A stretch of 64,000 bases of DNA, taken from Dryas octopetala (lineage: Eukaryota; Streptophyta; Magnoliopsida; Rosales; Rosaceae). The notes beneath the pieces are model-generated. The model saw only the letters and a program-made list of their open reading frames with translations. It was not told the DNA's origin and searched no databases. The stretch spans positions 10,709,271 to 10,773,270 of the forward strand of contig OY992834.1 of assembly GCA_963921425.1 (NCBI GenBank), read 5' to 3'. The position numbers and the translations under genes were made by a program. This document shows positions 22,403-33,675 of this stretch, one piece after another. Each line of letters opens with the position of its first letter. Position 1 is the first letter of the stretch.

Positions 22403-22750
22403 TGTATTACAAATAAGAGTTAATTATAGCAATAGTCCATAAACTATACCCGACCCACCCCGACCCCACCATCGACGGCCTCCCATTCTCTCTCCTTCCC
22501 TCTCTGTCCATTTCCTCTCTTCTCTCACCTCTCTCTTTCTCCCTCTTCTTCCCTGCTGAGAAAGAGGCCAGCCCAGCCACAGCCAACCCACAGCAAAACA
22601 ATCTGAAATAAAAAACAGATTAGAACCCAGGACAAAGAAGACGCGAGTCCTCACCGCCGATGACGATCTCTTCTCAGGCGGCAAGCTTTTGCTGATGCAG
22701 ATCTAGCCATTTTGCTTTTGTTTCACTTTGCTTTTTGGTTCTGGAGCCTA

Positions 22751-22871
22751 TTTGGTTGCAGAGAATATGTGGGAAAGCAGGAGACAATTTTGACTTTCTA
22801 TGGTTTTGGTTTGGTTTGTTGCTTAGTCTTGTTGGTTGGGTCCGAAAAAAAAAAAAAAAAAACGAAAAATT
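22751..22871 (+). repeat. 120-bp direct repeat, unit 1
   Basis: TTTGGTTGCAGAGAATATGT ... GTTGGTTGGGTCC followed by poly-A and CGAAAAATT. It is almost identical to 23358-23477. The two copies are about 610 bp apart, so this is either a small segmental duplication or the two ends of a decayed element. Upstream, 22410-22680 is CT-rich on the plus strand, with no recognisable gene. Confidence 0.85.
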
Positions 22872-23357
22872 AAGTGGCATCCAGACATCTGAAATGTGAG
22901 TCTCACCTCTAATAAAGAACTAATATAAAAAAATGCAACAAATGTTATATTTCTCTAACGCAATATCCAATGGTTCATATTGTTTCACATTTTCCTGTGT
23001 TTTTAGTCTCTACCTTTTTGATAAATGCTGACAATATATACTCAAACAATCCAATTGTCATCCATGCATTCTAGTTGTTATGAATGAATAATCAAGTGAC
23101 ATCCATGCATTATTCTAAAAGCATGTGAAGCCCACAATTCGGTAACATTATTTTGTTAAAACTGATTCTAATGCCCAAGCACAAGGCAAATATTTAAGCA
23201 TATTGAAAGAAGTTGCAAAGCAAACTAAAAAAAAAGAACCGATGACAGAAAGAAAGGTAGAGATCATCTCAAGAAAAACCATCAGGCCATCCTCTCCAAC
23301 TCCTCATCACCAAAAAAACTTCAAGCTCTCTCTTTTGGACCAAAGAGCTCCACCTAA

Positions 23358-23477
23358 TTTGGTTGCAGAGAATATGTGGGAAAGCAGGAGACAATTTTGA
23401 CTTTCTATGGTTTTGGTTTGGTTTGTTGCTTAGTCTTGTTGGTTGGGTCCCAAAAAAAAAAAAAAAAAACGAAAAAT
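23358..23477 (+). repeat. 120-bp direct repeat, unit 2
   Basis: Second copy of the 22751-22871 sequence, including the poly-A stretch and CGAAAAATT end. Nearly no substitutions between the copies, so the duplication is recent. Confidence 0.85.
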
Positions 23478-24100
23478 TTTGGCTGGCTTAGTTGGTTAGA
23501 GACTTAGAGTGTTTGATGTGATATGGTTAAGAATAATGCTATATTTACCACATTCTTATATCATATTTTTTATACCATTTTACGTGTCATTATTTTACTG
23601 GATAAAATTTTTCTTTTTCTTTTTGGATTTTTGTTTTTATTTTTTAGTGTCCAATGCATGAATGCCATGTAAGTTGCCACATAAGATGGTATGAAATTAT
23701 GGTATAAAAATATGGGATGTCTGGCACTACTGTTGTCAAAAGTGTCTAAAAGTTTATTTTTTTCATTACTAAAAAAATAATATAAAATTATCAAATTGTG
23801 TACATTATAAATATATATTAAATTCTGATCTAATTAATATGAATAATATGGCACATTTTTTCAGTGACTTACTCCCTCCAAAATATATTCATAAGAATTT
23901 TATGTATTCATGCATTCAGCTCATTAAAGTAGATATATCATGAGCCTTTTTATTTTGGACTTTAAAAAAAACCTAAAAAATTATAAAAATAAATCACCAA
24001 TGGTTGTAATTTTTTACAAGTATAAATGTGGAGAAAAAAATTATATAAAAGAAGTTGAGTCAAGAATAAATTACAAAATAATTGAGTTCAAATAAACCCA
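23478..24100. other. AT-rich spacer, nothing recognisable
   Basis: No gene, RNA or clear repeat seen. Confidence 0.5.
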
Positions 24101-24108
24101 ATCCTAAC

Positions 24109-25433
24109 CAAGGAAGAAAATTTCGTCTTTTTTGAGGGGGGAAATTTTATTCAATGCCCATAATGTTTTTGATGCCTCTTTGGGCGGGTTTCTGTCATTT
24201 TTCGGGAGAAATTAACAAAATTTCTCTGAAATTTTGGCGAAATTTCATTTTAACCCAAAATGGCAAATTGCTTACATTTCACAATTTTCACTATCTCTTT
24301 CGCTTTTGCTGTGACTAACACTTAGATCTCTCAAATTCTAGCCTCATTTTCATCTCTCAGATCTCTCTCTGTCTTCTCCCCCTGCACGCATTCAGCTTGG
24401 GCGGAGCCACCAGCCACCCAGCTTGCCTACAGCGTACTCATGGTTAAGATTTGTTAGATTATGCTCTTTGTGCCCGCCGATTGGGTTTGACTTTCGAACT
24501 CATCGGCCTATCGGTACTTGTAAACGTGTATGCAGTGGAAAAGAGATTTTGGCAAACGGTGGAATAAGAGAGAGAGAGAGATATATATATATATATATAA
24601 GAATGGTTTCTGGATGATGTTGACTTGTTAGTCTTGTGTGCTTTATTTCTGGATTGTTAGTTTTTGTGTGGTTTATCTTGAGACATGTTCTTTTTTATTT
24701 ATTATTATTATTTCTTTATGAAAAGTGGAATATCTTCTTTTGTAGTTCTTCTTTTGAGAGAGAGAGAGAGGGAGAGAGAAAATGAAAGGGGATGAATAAG
24801 AAATCAAAAAAGAGTTGTCAAAAGAGGCTATTTCAGACTTGAAGATAAATTAGAAAAAATTTAAAGTTCAAAAGGACTGAAAGCTTTTCTTTATCTGAAA
24901 AGTAATTGTGAACTCGGACAATAGTTTCGAAGGTGTTAGTTATTTAGTTAATATCATTTTTTTTGTATATAATAAATTGATAAGTTTTATGTGTTGTATA
25001 TTATTGCGTGAAGGTGTATACAAAAATTGCATTATGCTAATTCCAAGGCTACTCATGTGCACAAAATTACAAATTATTGTGGATACAAAATTACAAAATT
25101 ACATTATTGATTGGGAATGTAGAGAATGCCAGCAAATGTGATAAATAAATTTGAGGTGTTATTTATATAATTATTAATTAGTGACAAATTTTTTTAATAG
25201 TATTTGTCTTCAACGAGCATTATATTCACTTATATTACATGAAACCTACTATATAATTTAGTTTCTTTAATATTTTTTTTTATCAATGTAATATATAATA
25301 TATTAAATAAACATATGATCAAGTTTCATTTAAAATTTTGATATTTTGATAACAATTTCCGTCTTTTTTGTCTAATTTTGTTAAAATCAAAATTTTCACA
25401 AAAATATTCTCGAAACCGAAATTTTACTCCTTG
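24109..25433. mobile_element. Non-autonomous hAT-like element, copy 2 (inverted relative to copy 1)
   Basis: Left end CAAGGAAGAAAATTTCG, right end (reverse complement) CAAGGAGTAAAATTTCGG. The 8-bp flanks are ATCCTAAC (24101-24108) and ATTCTAAC (25434-25441), one mismatch. The right 250 bp, read inward, matches the left 250 bp of copy 1 (TTTATTTAATATATTAT, then AAACTAAATTATATAGTAGG, then GAATATAATGCTCG). No transposase frame. It includes (GA)n(TA)n and (GA)n microsatellites near 24567-24597 and 24755-24780. Confidence 0.85.
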
Positions 25434-25872
25434 ATTCTAACAAAAAGAATAAAAGAACCAAAGCAATATTAATCACTTTATCTTTTGGCCAGGAAAATCA
25501 CTTAAATACAAAAGAAAAATAAACTCATTTTCACCCATAACCATAAAGACCAACGTTTTACCGAAAGTATCTCTATAATATTCATGAGAAAAAAAAGAAT
25601 AGAATAGAATAAAAGAAAAGAAAATTTGATTTTACAAATGACACATGCTCAACACATTAATTTTTAGAACAATAGAACGGTGTTCTATAACTTCTATTGA
25701 ATTTTATTTTTTTTCAAAATTTTGCAGGGTACATGGCCCCTCTTAGTCCCTCATATGATCCCCCACTAGGCCTATAGAATTTGTGAAGCAGCTCTCTAGT
25801 GCATATTGACAACTAGGTCAGATCAGGAGGTCCATGCCATGCATTAGCTCGATATGCGCCTACAAGATCCCT

Positions 25873-28800
25873 TTATGATGCATGGAGGGATGGGGCAGCC
25901 CACAGTTTTACCTTCTTATCGGTACTCGACGTTGCCAAAACCAATACTTTCTTATCACCTGTGGAGAGGAGAATGATGATACAATATTATTATCTTCGAA
26001 GCAACAATAAAAAAGCAATGATTAATGTGAACTACAGACACATAGCACACATCTGGAGAAAATAGCTCCGGATTAAGTTTAACCAGGGCTACTTCCAGCC
26101 AAAATGTATTTAGTTGGATAGTCTTGATAATCCAATCTCTCCACCTAATCACCAATATTATCCTTGGTATGTATAATTGGATTGTCCTAGTTGAATGGCA
26201 TATATTTACACCTTTTAAAATAAATTCCATTAACACAATTGTCAATTGATCTTTAAATTGTCCCCAACACTTTTAAGAAACAGAATGTACTAAAGCATAT
26301 TCACAGGCTGCTAGATACACTGGGATTTTATTATGGATAAATTATTCAGGTTAGCCAGACTTCTCAGTTGGGGGTTCTCTAAGTAGGAAATTTACCATGC
26401 TTCTGTTGTGCCAAAGTTGTCAACAGTTATGTGGCTATGACATCTTGATATGAAGAGTTCAGCCATTGAAAATGAAAAATATACCTAATTATTTTAAAAT
26501 ATTCAAAGTAAGCGATTTACCCATTGGAACAGTCTTGGGTGCCCATGAAATGCATGTGATATCACCTGCATGAAAGGGACAAAGATTCACAATGAGACTA
26601 TTTCAGGGTTAATAATCCATCAATCCAATGCTCAATGGCAAACTGAAATAGAGGTTAAGATGAAAGAAATCACAGCCCCCACCCCCCTCATCTGACCAAA
26701 GTAACGCGTAAGATCAACTTGAATCTTCAGTATATATTATATGTCTTGTTCATCAAAGCATATAGTACTTGTCAAGAGTAGAGCAGTTTCTTATGATCAT
26801 CTTGTGCTCAATCAGACATTAAACCTAAATGATCAAATCATTCTCACTTGAAGAATTGGGTTCATATTCATCCACAGAATATGAACAACAGCAACTTGAC
26901 TAGTCCATAGGAACTATCATACATGTGGTGTAGAAAATAGAAGCTAATTTTCAATCATAAGCTAGCTAACAGAGTATTAGAGAACCAAGAAAAACATGGA
27001 AATGATAATAAAGAAAAAAAAAAAAAAACTCTGATGCTCAAGCATACCATCATGGGCTTTGTCAGCTGTGTCCAGAACCTTTCCAGTTTCAACACATAAC
27101 CACTGCAATGTTGAGCCATGGGTTGCTGCCAATACTTTTCCATCAGGGGATAAACTAAGACGATCATAGTGCAAAGCAGCGCCATTTAAGTCAAGTGGAA
27201 TCGAAAACACCTTCAGAGTTTTTGGATCCTCATCGAGATGGTACCGAACTTTGAGAGAGCAGATAATAAGAAGGTTAGTAGGGGAAATTAAAAATACAAC
27301 ACAAGATATCAGAAACAAAAGAAACCCATAAATGTGATCAATTTTTGTATGAGCCATGCAGAAGAGTAATTAACAGAAAATTGTTTCTATCCCAGAACCA
27401 AAGAGACAACTGACGCCAATGCACAAGATACATTGTTTTATAAAACAGGCTTACTGTTCAACATACATGGTAGTTGCCAGATTCTTTTATTGAGAACCTA
27501 AACTATAACCGTTGTAACTACTGCTTATTCCCTTCCAAACATAGCTCATTTATGACCTATAACTACAAAAACAAAAAAAGGAAATTATGACCCTACATGA
27601 AAGCATGATCCATCTACTAATTAGAAGAAATAAATTTCCAGAATATTCTAATAATCATAACTATATGATCATATTTAAGGATCACAATTATTGTTTCTAT
27701 CAATGGAAGTGTTTTCACTTGATTTGAGCACATGGCAGAAAGAGACTGGTGCAAGAGAATGACTCAAGATTCATTTTTTGACTTACTATTGCCAATGTAA
27801 TACTATGTCTATAAGACAGTTGATATATAATCCATGAGTTAGACATAGATTACATGGGTGCATATGTTTGTCTGTGCTTCTTGGGAGGGGGCTGTTATTA
27901 TCCGTTTGTATATGACAAAAGACGAAAAAAATACATAACAAAACCTTCTTACGTTATACATACCATTGATATTCCAAATTCTTATTGAACCATCTTTAGA
28001 TGCTGTGATGATTTGTTCTGAGTTTGGAGTAAAGCATAACCAAGTTACTGCACTCTGAAAAACAACCAAAAGATTTGAGATATAGCAAATACAATTCAAG
28101 CTGATAGCCAAGGAATTGCTGACAAAAGAACCAAAATCACAATCTTCAGAAATTGCTAAAAAGAGTTCAGTGATTCCAATGATGAAAAAAATAGGGAAAA
28201 GACACAAATAAACATATAAATTAAAGCAAGATGACGTACTTTTAAAAGACAATTCTGGCCATTAAAAAAAGAGCAAAGAAACAAAAACAGTAAACGCATG
28301 TACCATAGCACTCAAGCTAAGCTGCAATTTGTTTCATAATTTGTAATATGTATGTCGCTAGGACAAGCCTACTAAACACTGAACTTTTATTTTGGCCAAC
28401 ACTAAACATTGAACTTGACCTCATCAACATCTGCTGTTCTAAAGTTAATTTTAAACCTCAACAAGCTTCCTGATATAAAAAGGCAGGATGAAAACTTATA
28501 AAAAAATTAATAGAGCTGACAGAGAGGCTTCACAAAGACATGCATGAGATAATATTATGCAATTGTACTAAAAACATATAACCTTATGCCCTTTAAGTTG
28601 CATAGCTTTTGAGACCTCCTTGACTGAACCATCCTTTGAATATACGATCTCCCACACCTGCCAAGAAAAGTCCGTGAATTAACAAGTGCAGTTTAAATAT
28701 ATGGCATAAAGCACCTTGTTCCTTTAACATTCCAAGCAAACACCGAAGTCAATTATGGTATCCAGAAAGTTACTAATGAAGACACAGGTACGATAACTGA

Positions 28801-30905
28801 TAAGTATGCATTATATAAGAAGAATCAAGTTACTAAGGAAAATGATCATGGATGTCAAATTTGCAAGGTATTTACTTTTGTATCCACATATGATGAGGAT
28901 ACCTGGCACAGTTATGTGTCTTTATAACTGAACTCGATGCCATATCAACTTAACCCATGGACTTCTATAAAGGATTTGTGTGTGGCAGAAGTTTTTCAAA
29001 CAGCTCCTTTGCACATGTCCAACACATAGGAGTATAGGACTACATGCATATATAATAAAAGTATCTAGATCCGCACAATCGCATGTGTCATCATGCAATG
29101 CAAGAAACAGTTGCAATTAGCATGCATGTCCTTCTCTTGTGATTAAAGTAACGCTTTTTTTTTAAATAAGTAATCAATTGAATGATGAAGTGCATCTGAA
29201 ACCCATAATGAACACAATGACACAACCCTTAACATGAAACTTAAATAACCCTTAAAACATGGAACTTCTATTAATTTGGAAGTTCCTTAAATAACCCATA
29301 TTGCTGGTGGACTTTCATACAGCCAACGGACAGATTAGAGATAATTACCTTCACATCTGCAGTAAAAGCTGCAGCAGCAATGAAACGCCCATTTGGTGAT
29401 ATAGCAGCCATGTTGTTTTTCAACTGATTTGTGTCAACATGCCCTAAGCTCTTGCCAGTTTTACCATGCCAAAGTATGATGTCAGTCCCTAAAGTGTAAA
29501 AATAAAAAATAAATAAGAACCACAAGAATGCGCATGAAAATAGAAACATGTCGAATAAAAGACATGCATGCAATTTCTAATGTAGGATAAAAAACAAGAA
29601 AATACCTTCAGAACAAGAAGCAATAATTGTACTCCCATCAGCACTGCCATAACTCGCAGTGGTCCCAGACAGGGTAAGAATACCTAATTTCTCATGAACT
29701 TTGTGATGTTCCCACTTGATTTCAGGGAGAGGAAGCTTGGATTGCTGCTTATCATTGGAAGAATTGGGTTTTTCCTCCCCATACATGTACAAAGAAGAAC
29801 CGGACAAAGGTGATTGAGAAGCCACAACTATAGATGATGCATCATCAGAAAACGAAACTGCTACTGGATGACCTCCAGCAGGCAAATTAATTCTTAGAAA
29901 CCTGTGGAAAAGTTGCAGAATTTGAGAAATGCAAAGCAACAAAAAGCATGAGCATAACTGACACTGTAGCGTTATCTAGTAAGTCGTAATGCATCAAGAA
30001 TACTTGAAATTCATACTTGAAACTTTTACTCGAAGCATCATCCAACTTGAATACCCTGACCACTCCATCCGCACAAGCTGTTTGCAAAAGTAAGAAATCA
30101 TGAGTACATTGAGATATAAGATGAGTCGTGATCAAAGTCAATAAGTCATCCACCATCGTATGCAAGTTATAAAGTGTCAAACTTTTGCAAATTGATTGAC
30201 TTTCCATATGATACAAATATACATCAGCTCACAAACATAAAAGTTCTCTATTGTTTGACTTCGTAATCGATTCATGAGCATTCAGTCTAATATTAAATTA
30301 TTTCTAATGGCTCCTCTAAAGACAAATATTGGCGGCATTAAGCTCAGAGTACTTACCTGTTGCCAAACTCCGGCTGTCAGAAGAAAAACACAGGCCAGTG
30401 ACCGCGTCTCCATGACCTTTCAAGGTATTCACATCCAACGGATGATGTTTCTTGTTTTGATCCTACATTTCATGATCCAACAGAATCATATTAAAATCAA
30501 ATTCAATTAGTAAAAAAGTTGTTTTCTTTTAACTAAGAACAAATTAGTGTTCCATATACGCATAGATACTGAGTAACATGCAACTCAAGCAAACGGAAAA
30601 TGATGCATTTTCTCTCGAATTCTCAGCAGCCAAACAGAGAATTCAGTACAGAAACTTCAAAAACAATTCGTCTAAGATTGAAGAGTTGGCGTTACCTTAT
30701 CAGAGGCGTGAGAGTGAGGTTTGGCGTGGAACTTCTTATTCTGGGGAGGCTTGGAGGGGTGCTTTTTGGGATCCGACTGGAGCTCCGGTTTGGAAATGGA
30801 CTGGACTTCGGAGCTCCGTTTGCGGAAGTAGCTTCCGAAGAAGGCGAGGGCGATGACGGCGCCGATGAGCACTGAGACCACCGCAATTGGAATAAGCGGA
30901 TCCAT
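25873..30905 (-). CDS. Membrane-anchored WD40 protein (transducin beta-like 2 / TBL2 type)
   Basis: Ten exons: 30905-30696, 30462-30357, 30077-30017, 29901-29606, 29488-29349, 28657-28583, 28054-27964, 27248-27048, 26565-26521, 25958-25873. They sum to 1311 nt, 436 aa, phase consistent throughout. The N-terminus MDPLIPIAVVSVLIGAVIAL continuing AFFGSY is a signal-anchor helix, followed by a basic linker (RKRS, KKHPSKPPQNKK). WD repeats follow, for example LKGHGDAVTGLCFSSDSR, NNMAAISPNGRFIAAAAF, LKGHKSAVTWLCFTPNSE with DGSIRIWNI, and a last blade ending KKVKLWAAP. Animal TBL2 is an ER protein of the unfolded-protein response; the plant role is not established. An upstream in-frame Met (30959) exists, but I chose MDPLIP because family proteins start there and it gives a clean anchor. 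Confidence 0.9.
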
Positions 30906-31534
30906 TGGTAACCGGAGAGGATTGGGGAGTGAGGGTTTGGATACGGTGACGATGATCAAAATGTGTTTGGGGAAATGGATGAGAGAGAGAGAGAGAGAGG
31001 TTTTACAGATTGAGAAATAGATTTTAAAAAAACGAAAAAAGGATTTTTCTTTTTTTAATTGAATGAAATATGGGGTTTTTGTTGAAAGTTTAAAGTTTTA
31101 AACAAACAAAAAAAGAAAAATGTTTTTGCTTTTAAGGAACAAAAGGCTTTATAAACATATGAATTAACTCTACTTATATAATTATATCCAAAGATTTGTT
31201 TGGCATACGCTACTTATCATTTTCCTATTTAAGTTTTTAATTTTAATTTCATCTATTGAAAAATCAAAACACAAAACTTAATGATCCTCATCATCCTCCA
31301 CTCTTTCATCTTCTTTCTACCCAAAATTAAAATGGTAAAAAGTCTGCATCATTACCAATTATTTACCATCCAATAGTTTACATTTAAATTTTATCCGCTA
31401 ATGTAATAAAGTACTCATAAACGCTAAAAGTTCGTGCTTAGGTAAATATTCTTCTCTTTTCAATTCCCTACCCTTCTCTACATTCTCTTTATTCTAATTA
31501 TGTTTCTAAGAATCAAAGTTATATAACTTATATT
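30906..31534. other. Upstream region of the WD40 gene
   Basis: Contains a short (GA)n tract at about 30982-30999 in the likely leader, then AT-rich DNA. No gene seen. Confidence 0.5.
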
Positions 31535-32081
31535 GAGAAAATTACAGATTTAGTCCAGTTATTTTATACCTAGTTCAATTTTGGTCCACAATCTTTTTTA
31601 AGTTCTGTTTTGGTCCACTAATTGTTTGACTTGTTCAATAAAGATCCAGATTTGTTTTCTCAAATTTGGCCTGCTTTTTACCCTATCAAATCTCACCCAA
31701 ATTCAGCAAATATATACTTGTTTTAAAGCTATGCATTTCTTCTTTACAACCATATAAAGATCATTCAAATTGGAGTTCTAAAACTCAAGATAATTGACCC
31801 TAAAGTAGGGTACCCAAAACTGCCAATTTTTCAAATTTCACCAAATCTCAATTCTCTTAGATTATAATACTCCAAATTTGTTTTATGACTAAGAAATGAT
31901 GAAATATAACTTATACTTCAATTATAATTGAAGAAAACACAACCCAAAAGATTTAAAGTCACAAATCTGGACCTTTATTGAACAAATGAAACAATTAGTG
32001 GACCAAAACAGAACTTAAAAAAGATCGTGGACCAAAATTGAACTAGGTATAAAATAAGTGGACCAAATCTGTAATTTCCTC
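31535..32081. mobile_element. MULE-like MITE with 10-bp target duplication
   Basis: Ends are inverted: GAGAAAATTACAGATTT and, from the right, GAGGAAATTACAGATTT, with TIRs of about 130 bp (AGTTCAATTTTGGTCCAC, AAGTTCTGTTTTGGTCCAC). A perfect 10-bp direct repeat AACTTATATT flanks it (31525-31534 and 32082-32091). TIRs over 100 bp with a 9-11 bp duplication point to the Mutator superfamily. No transposase; 547 bp. Confidence 0.9.
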
Positions 32082-32131
32082 AACTTATATTTCTATTTTT
32101 GTCAACAATCAAAGTTATATTTCACACTTAA

Positions 32132-32482
32132 TTACACTTACACCCCCTGAAGTTTATCGTCTTTTCACATACACTCCCTCGGGTTTTAATAATTACACAT
32201 ATACCCCCTGAGGTTTTAAAACTGTTGCATATACCCCCTACAAGAAAAATAAATAAATAAAAAAGAAAATATTTGTATTCAGGTTAGACCTCACACCTTG
32301 AATAATCTTATTAGGCTATTTAATCCCTTAGCATGCTTTTTTGCATAATTTCTCATCATTTTCGTCTTACTATAGGGGGTTATATATAACAGTTTTAAAA
32401 CCTCAGAGGGTGTATGTGTAATTATTGAAACCCCAGGGGATGTATGTGAAAAGACGATAAATCTCAAAGGGTGTAAGTGTAA
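32132..32482. mobile_element. TIR element bordered by TTAA
   Basis: Left end TTACACTTACACCCCCTGAA, right end in reverse TTACACTTACACCCTTTGAG. Both continue in matching order for about 100 bp (TTTATCGTCTTTTCACATAC, AATTACACATA, CCTGAGGTTT). TTAA stands at both borders (32128-32131 and 32483-32486). The border could also be read as a TTA/TAA duplication plus one base, so the superfamily (piggyBac-like versus Harbinger-like) stays open. Confidence 0.8.
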
Positions 32483-32486
32483 TTAA

Positions 32487-33675
32487 TTCCTAATAGATCA
32501 TGATTGTTATCAAAGTATGTTTTTTACTTTGATAACAAGAAAAATCTCCATCATTAATTCCTCAATTTCTTACTAAGTACGCATTAAGATAAATCTACAA
32601 TCATGTATAAACACATATCAAAAACTTTAACATGTAAGATGACATTTAAGTATTTCTTGGTAATCTTGATAAGAACATTAATGAGCTGAAATTGAAGCCA
32701 TCAAAACAAACTTATATCCGGGGTGACTTATTTGACTTGTTATAGACAGCAGGGTGGAGCAAGAAGTGAAATCTAATCACTTATGATTAATAATAAAGAG
32801 TATTTGTTTTCTTTTTTATTTATGTATCTTGAATCAAAATGAGAATGAAACAGATTCCTATTTAAATTTTAATTAAATTTCACATCTGAAATAGAATTGA
32901 AACTAACATACCCTCATGGCTCATCAACAAGGTATTCAAATCATTGTAAGCATGCCAGCTCGAACCAAAGTTAATTGAACTTATGAATGAGTTATGGAAC
33001 AGAACATGGTAAAAGTTTAGTTTACCATACAATATTGTAGTTGGGGCCCTTTGCCTCCTTGTTTAATTATGGTAAACTAAACTTTTTCCATGTCTGTTCT
33101 GTCCCATTTTCCATTACCCCCAACTTCCAAGAGGTAAATTGCATTGCATCCTATGGTACTCTAAAACAAAACTTCACCTCTAGAGCGAGTGATTACAAAA
33201 ATTCATTACCATTACCAATGAGGTAGTTTGAAAAGATAATTGATATCACAAAAATCTGAAACACCCATATTTCAATCAGGTGCAGACAAGAACAGAATGA
33301 ACTCCTTCAAAATCTTTATATATAACACAGTGAGCTGATTCAATTCCAATGCAGCATCCTAATGGCTCCTTAATATGTAGAAGCCACCATGCCTTTCTGA
33401 TATGAACAGAGATTACTGGTTGAATCATTACAAAACTGGTTCTTCTATGTAATTGGTACACAACCATCCTTCAACAGGTGGTGAATCTGCAGAAAAAAAA
33501 AAAAAAAAAAAGCAACATTGTCACTGTTTTCCTTCTCAATCAACACAGCATCATAATTTTTATGCTCAAACTATGCATAGTTAAAGTTAACCAAGATGGC
33601 CAACCTGCTTACAAATAGCAAAGGTGCATTTGGGCATCCACTGACACTGTAACTTAGATTTTAAGGTCATCAAAA
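32487..33675. other. Spacer and likely 3' UTR of the SEC1 gene
   Basis: No independent gene seen. A mirrored CATGGTAAAAGTTTAGTTTACCATA / TATGGTAAACTAAACTTTTTCCATG palindrome lies at about 33004-33093. The last few hundred bases before 33675 probably hold the 3' UTR of the minus-strand SEC1 gene. Confidence 0.45.

Noticed and set aside
22407..22880. Overlapping frames with RRSSSAVRTRVFFVLGS-like reading near a CT-rich stretch
   Set aside because: Could be a gene 5' end fragment, but no family was recognised and stops break it. Left as unannotated spacer.
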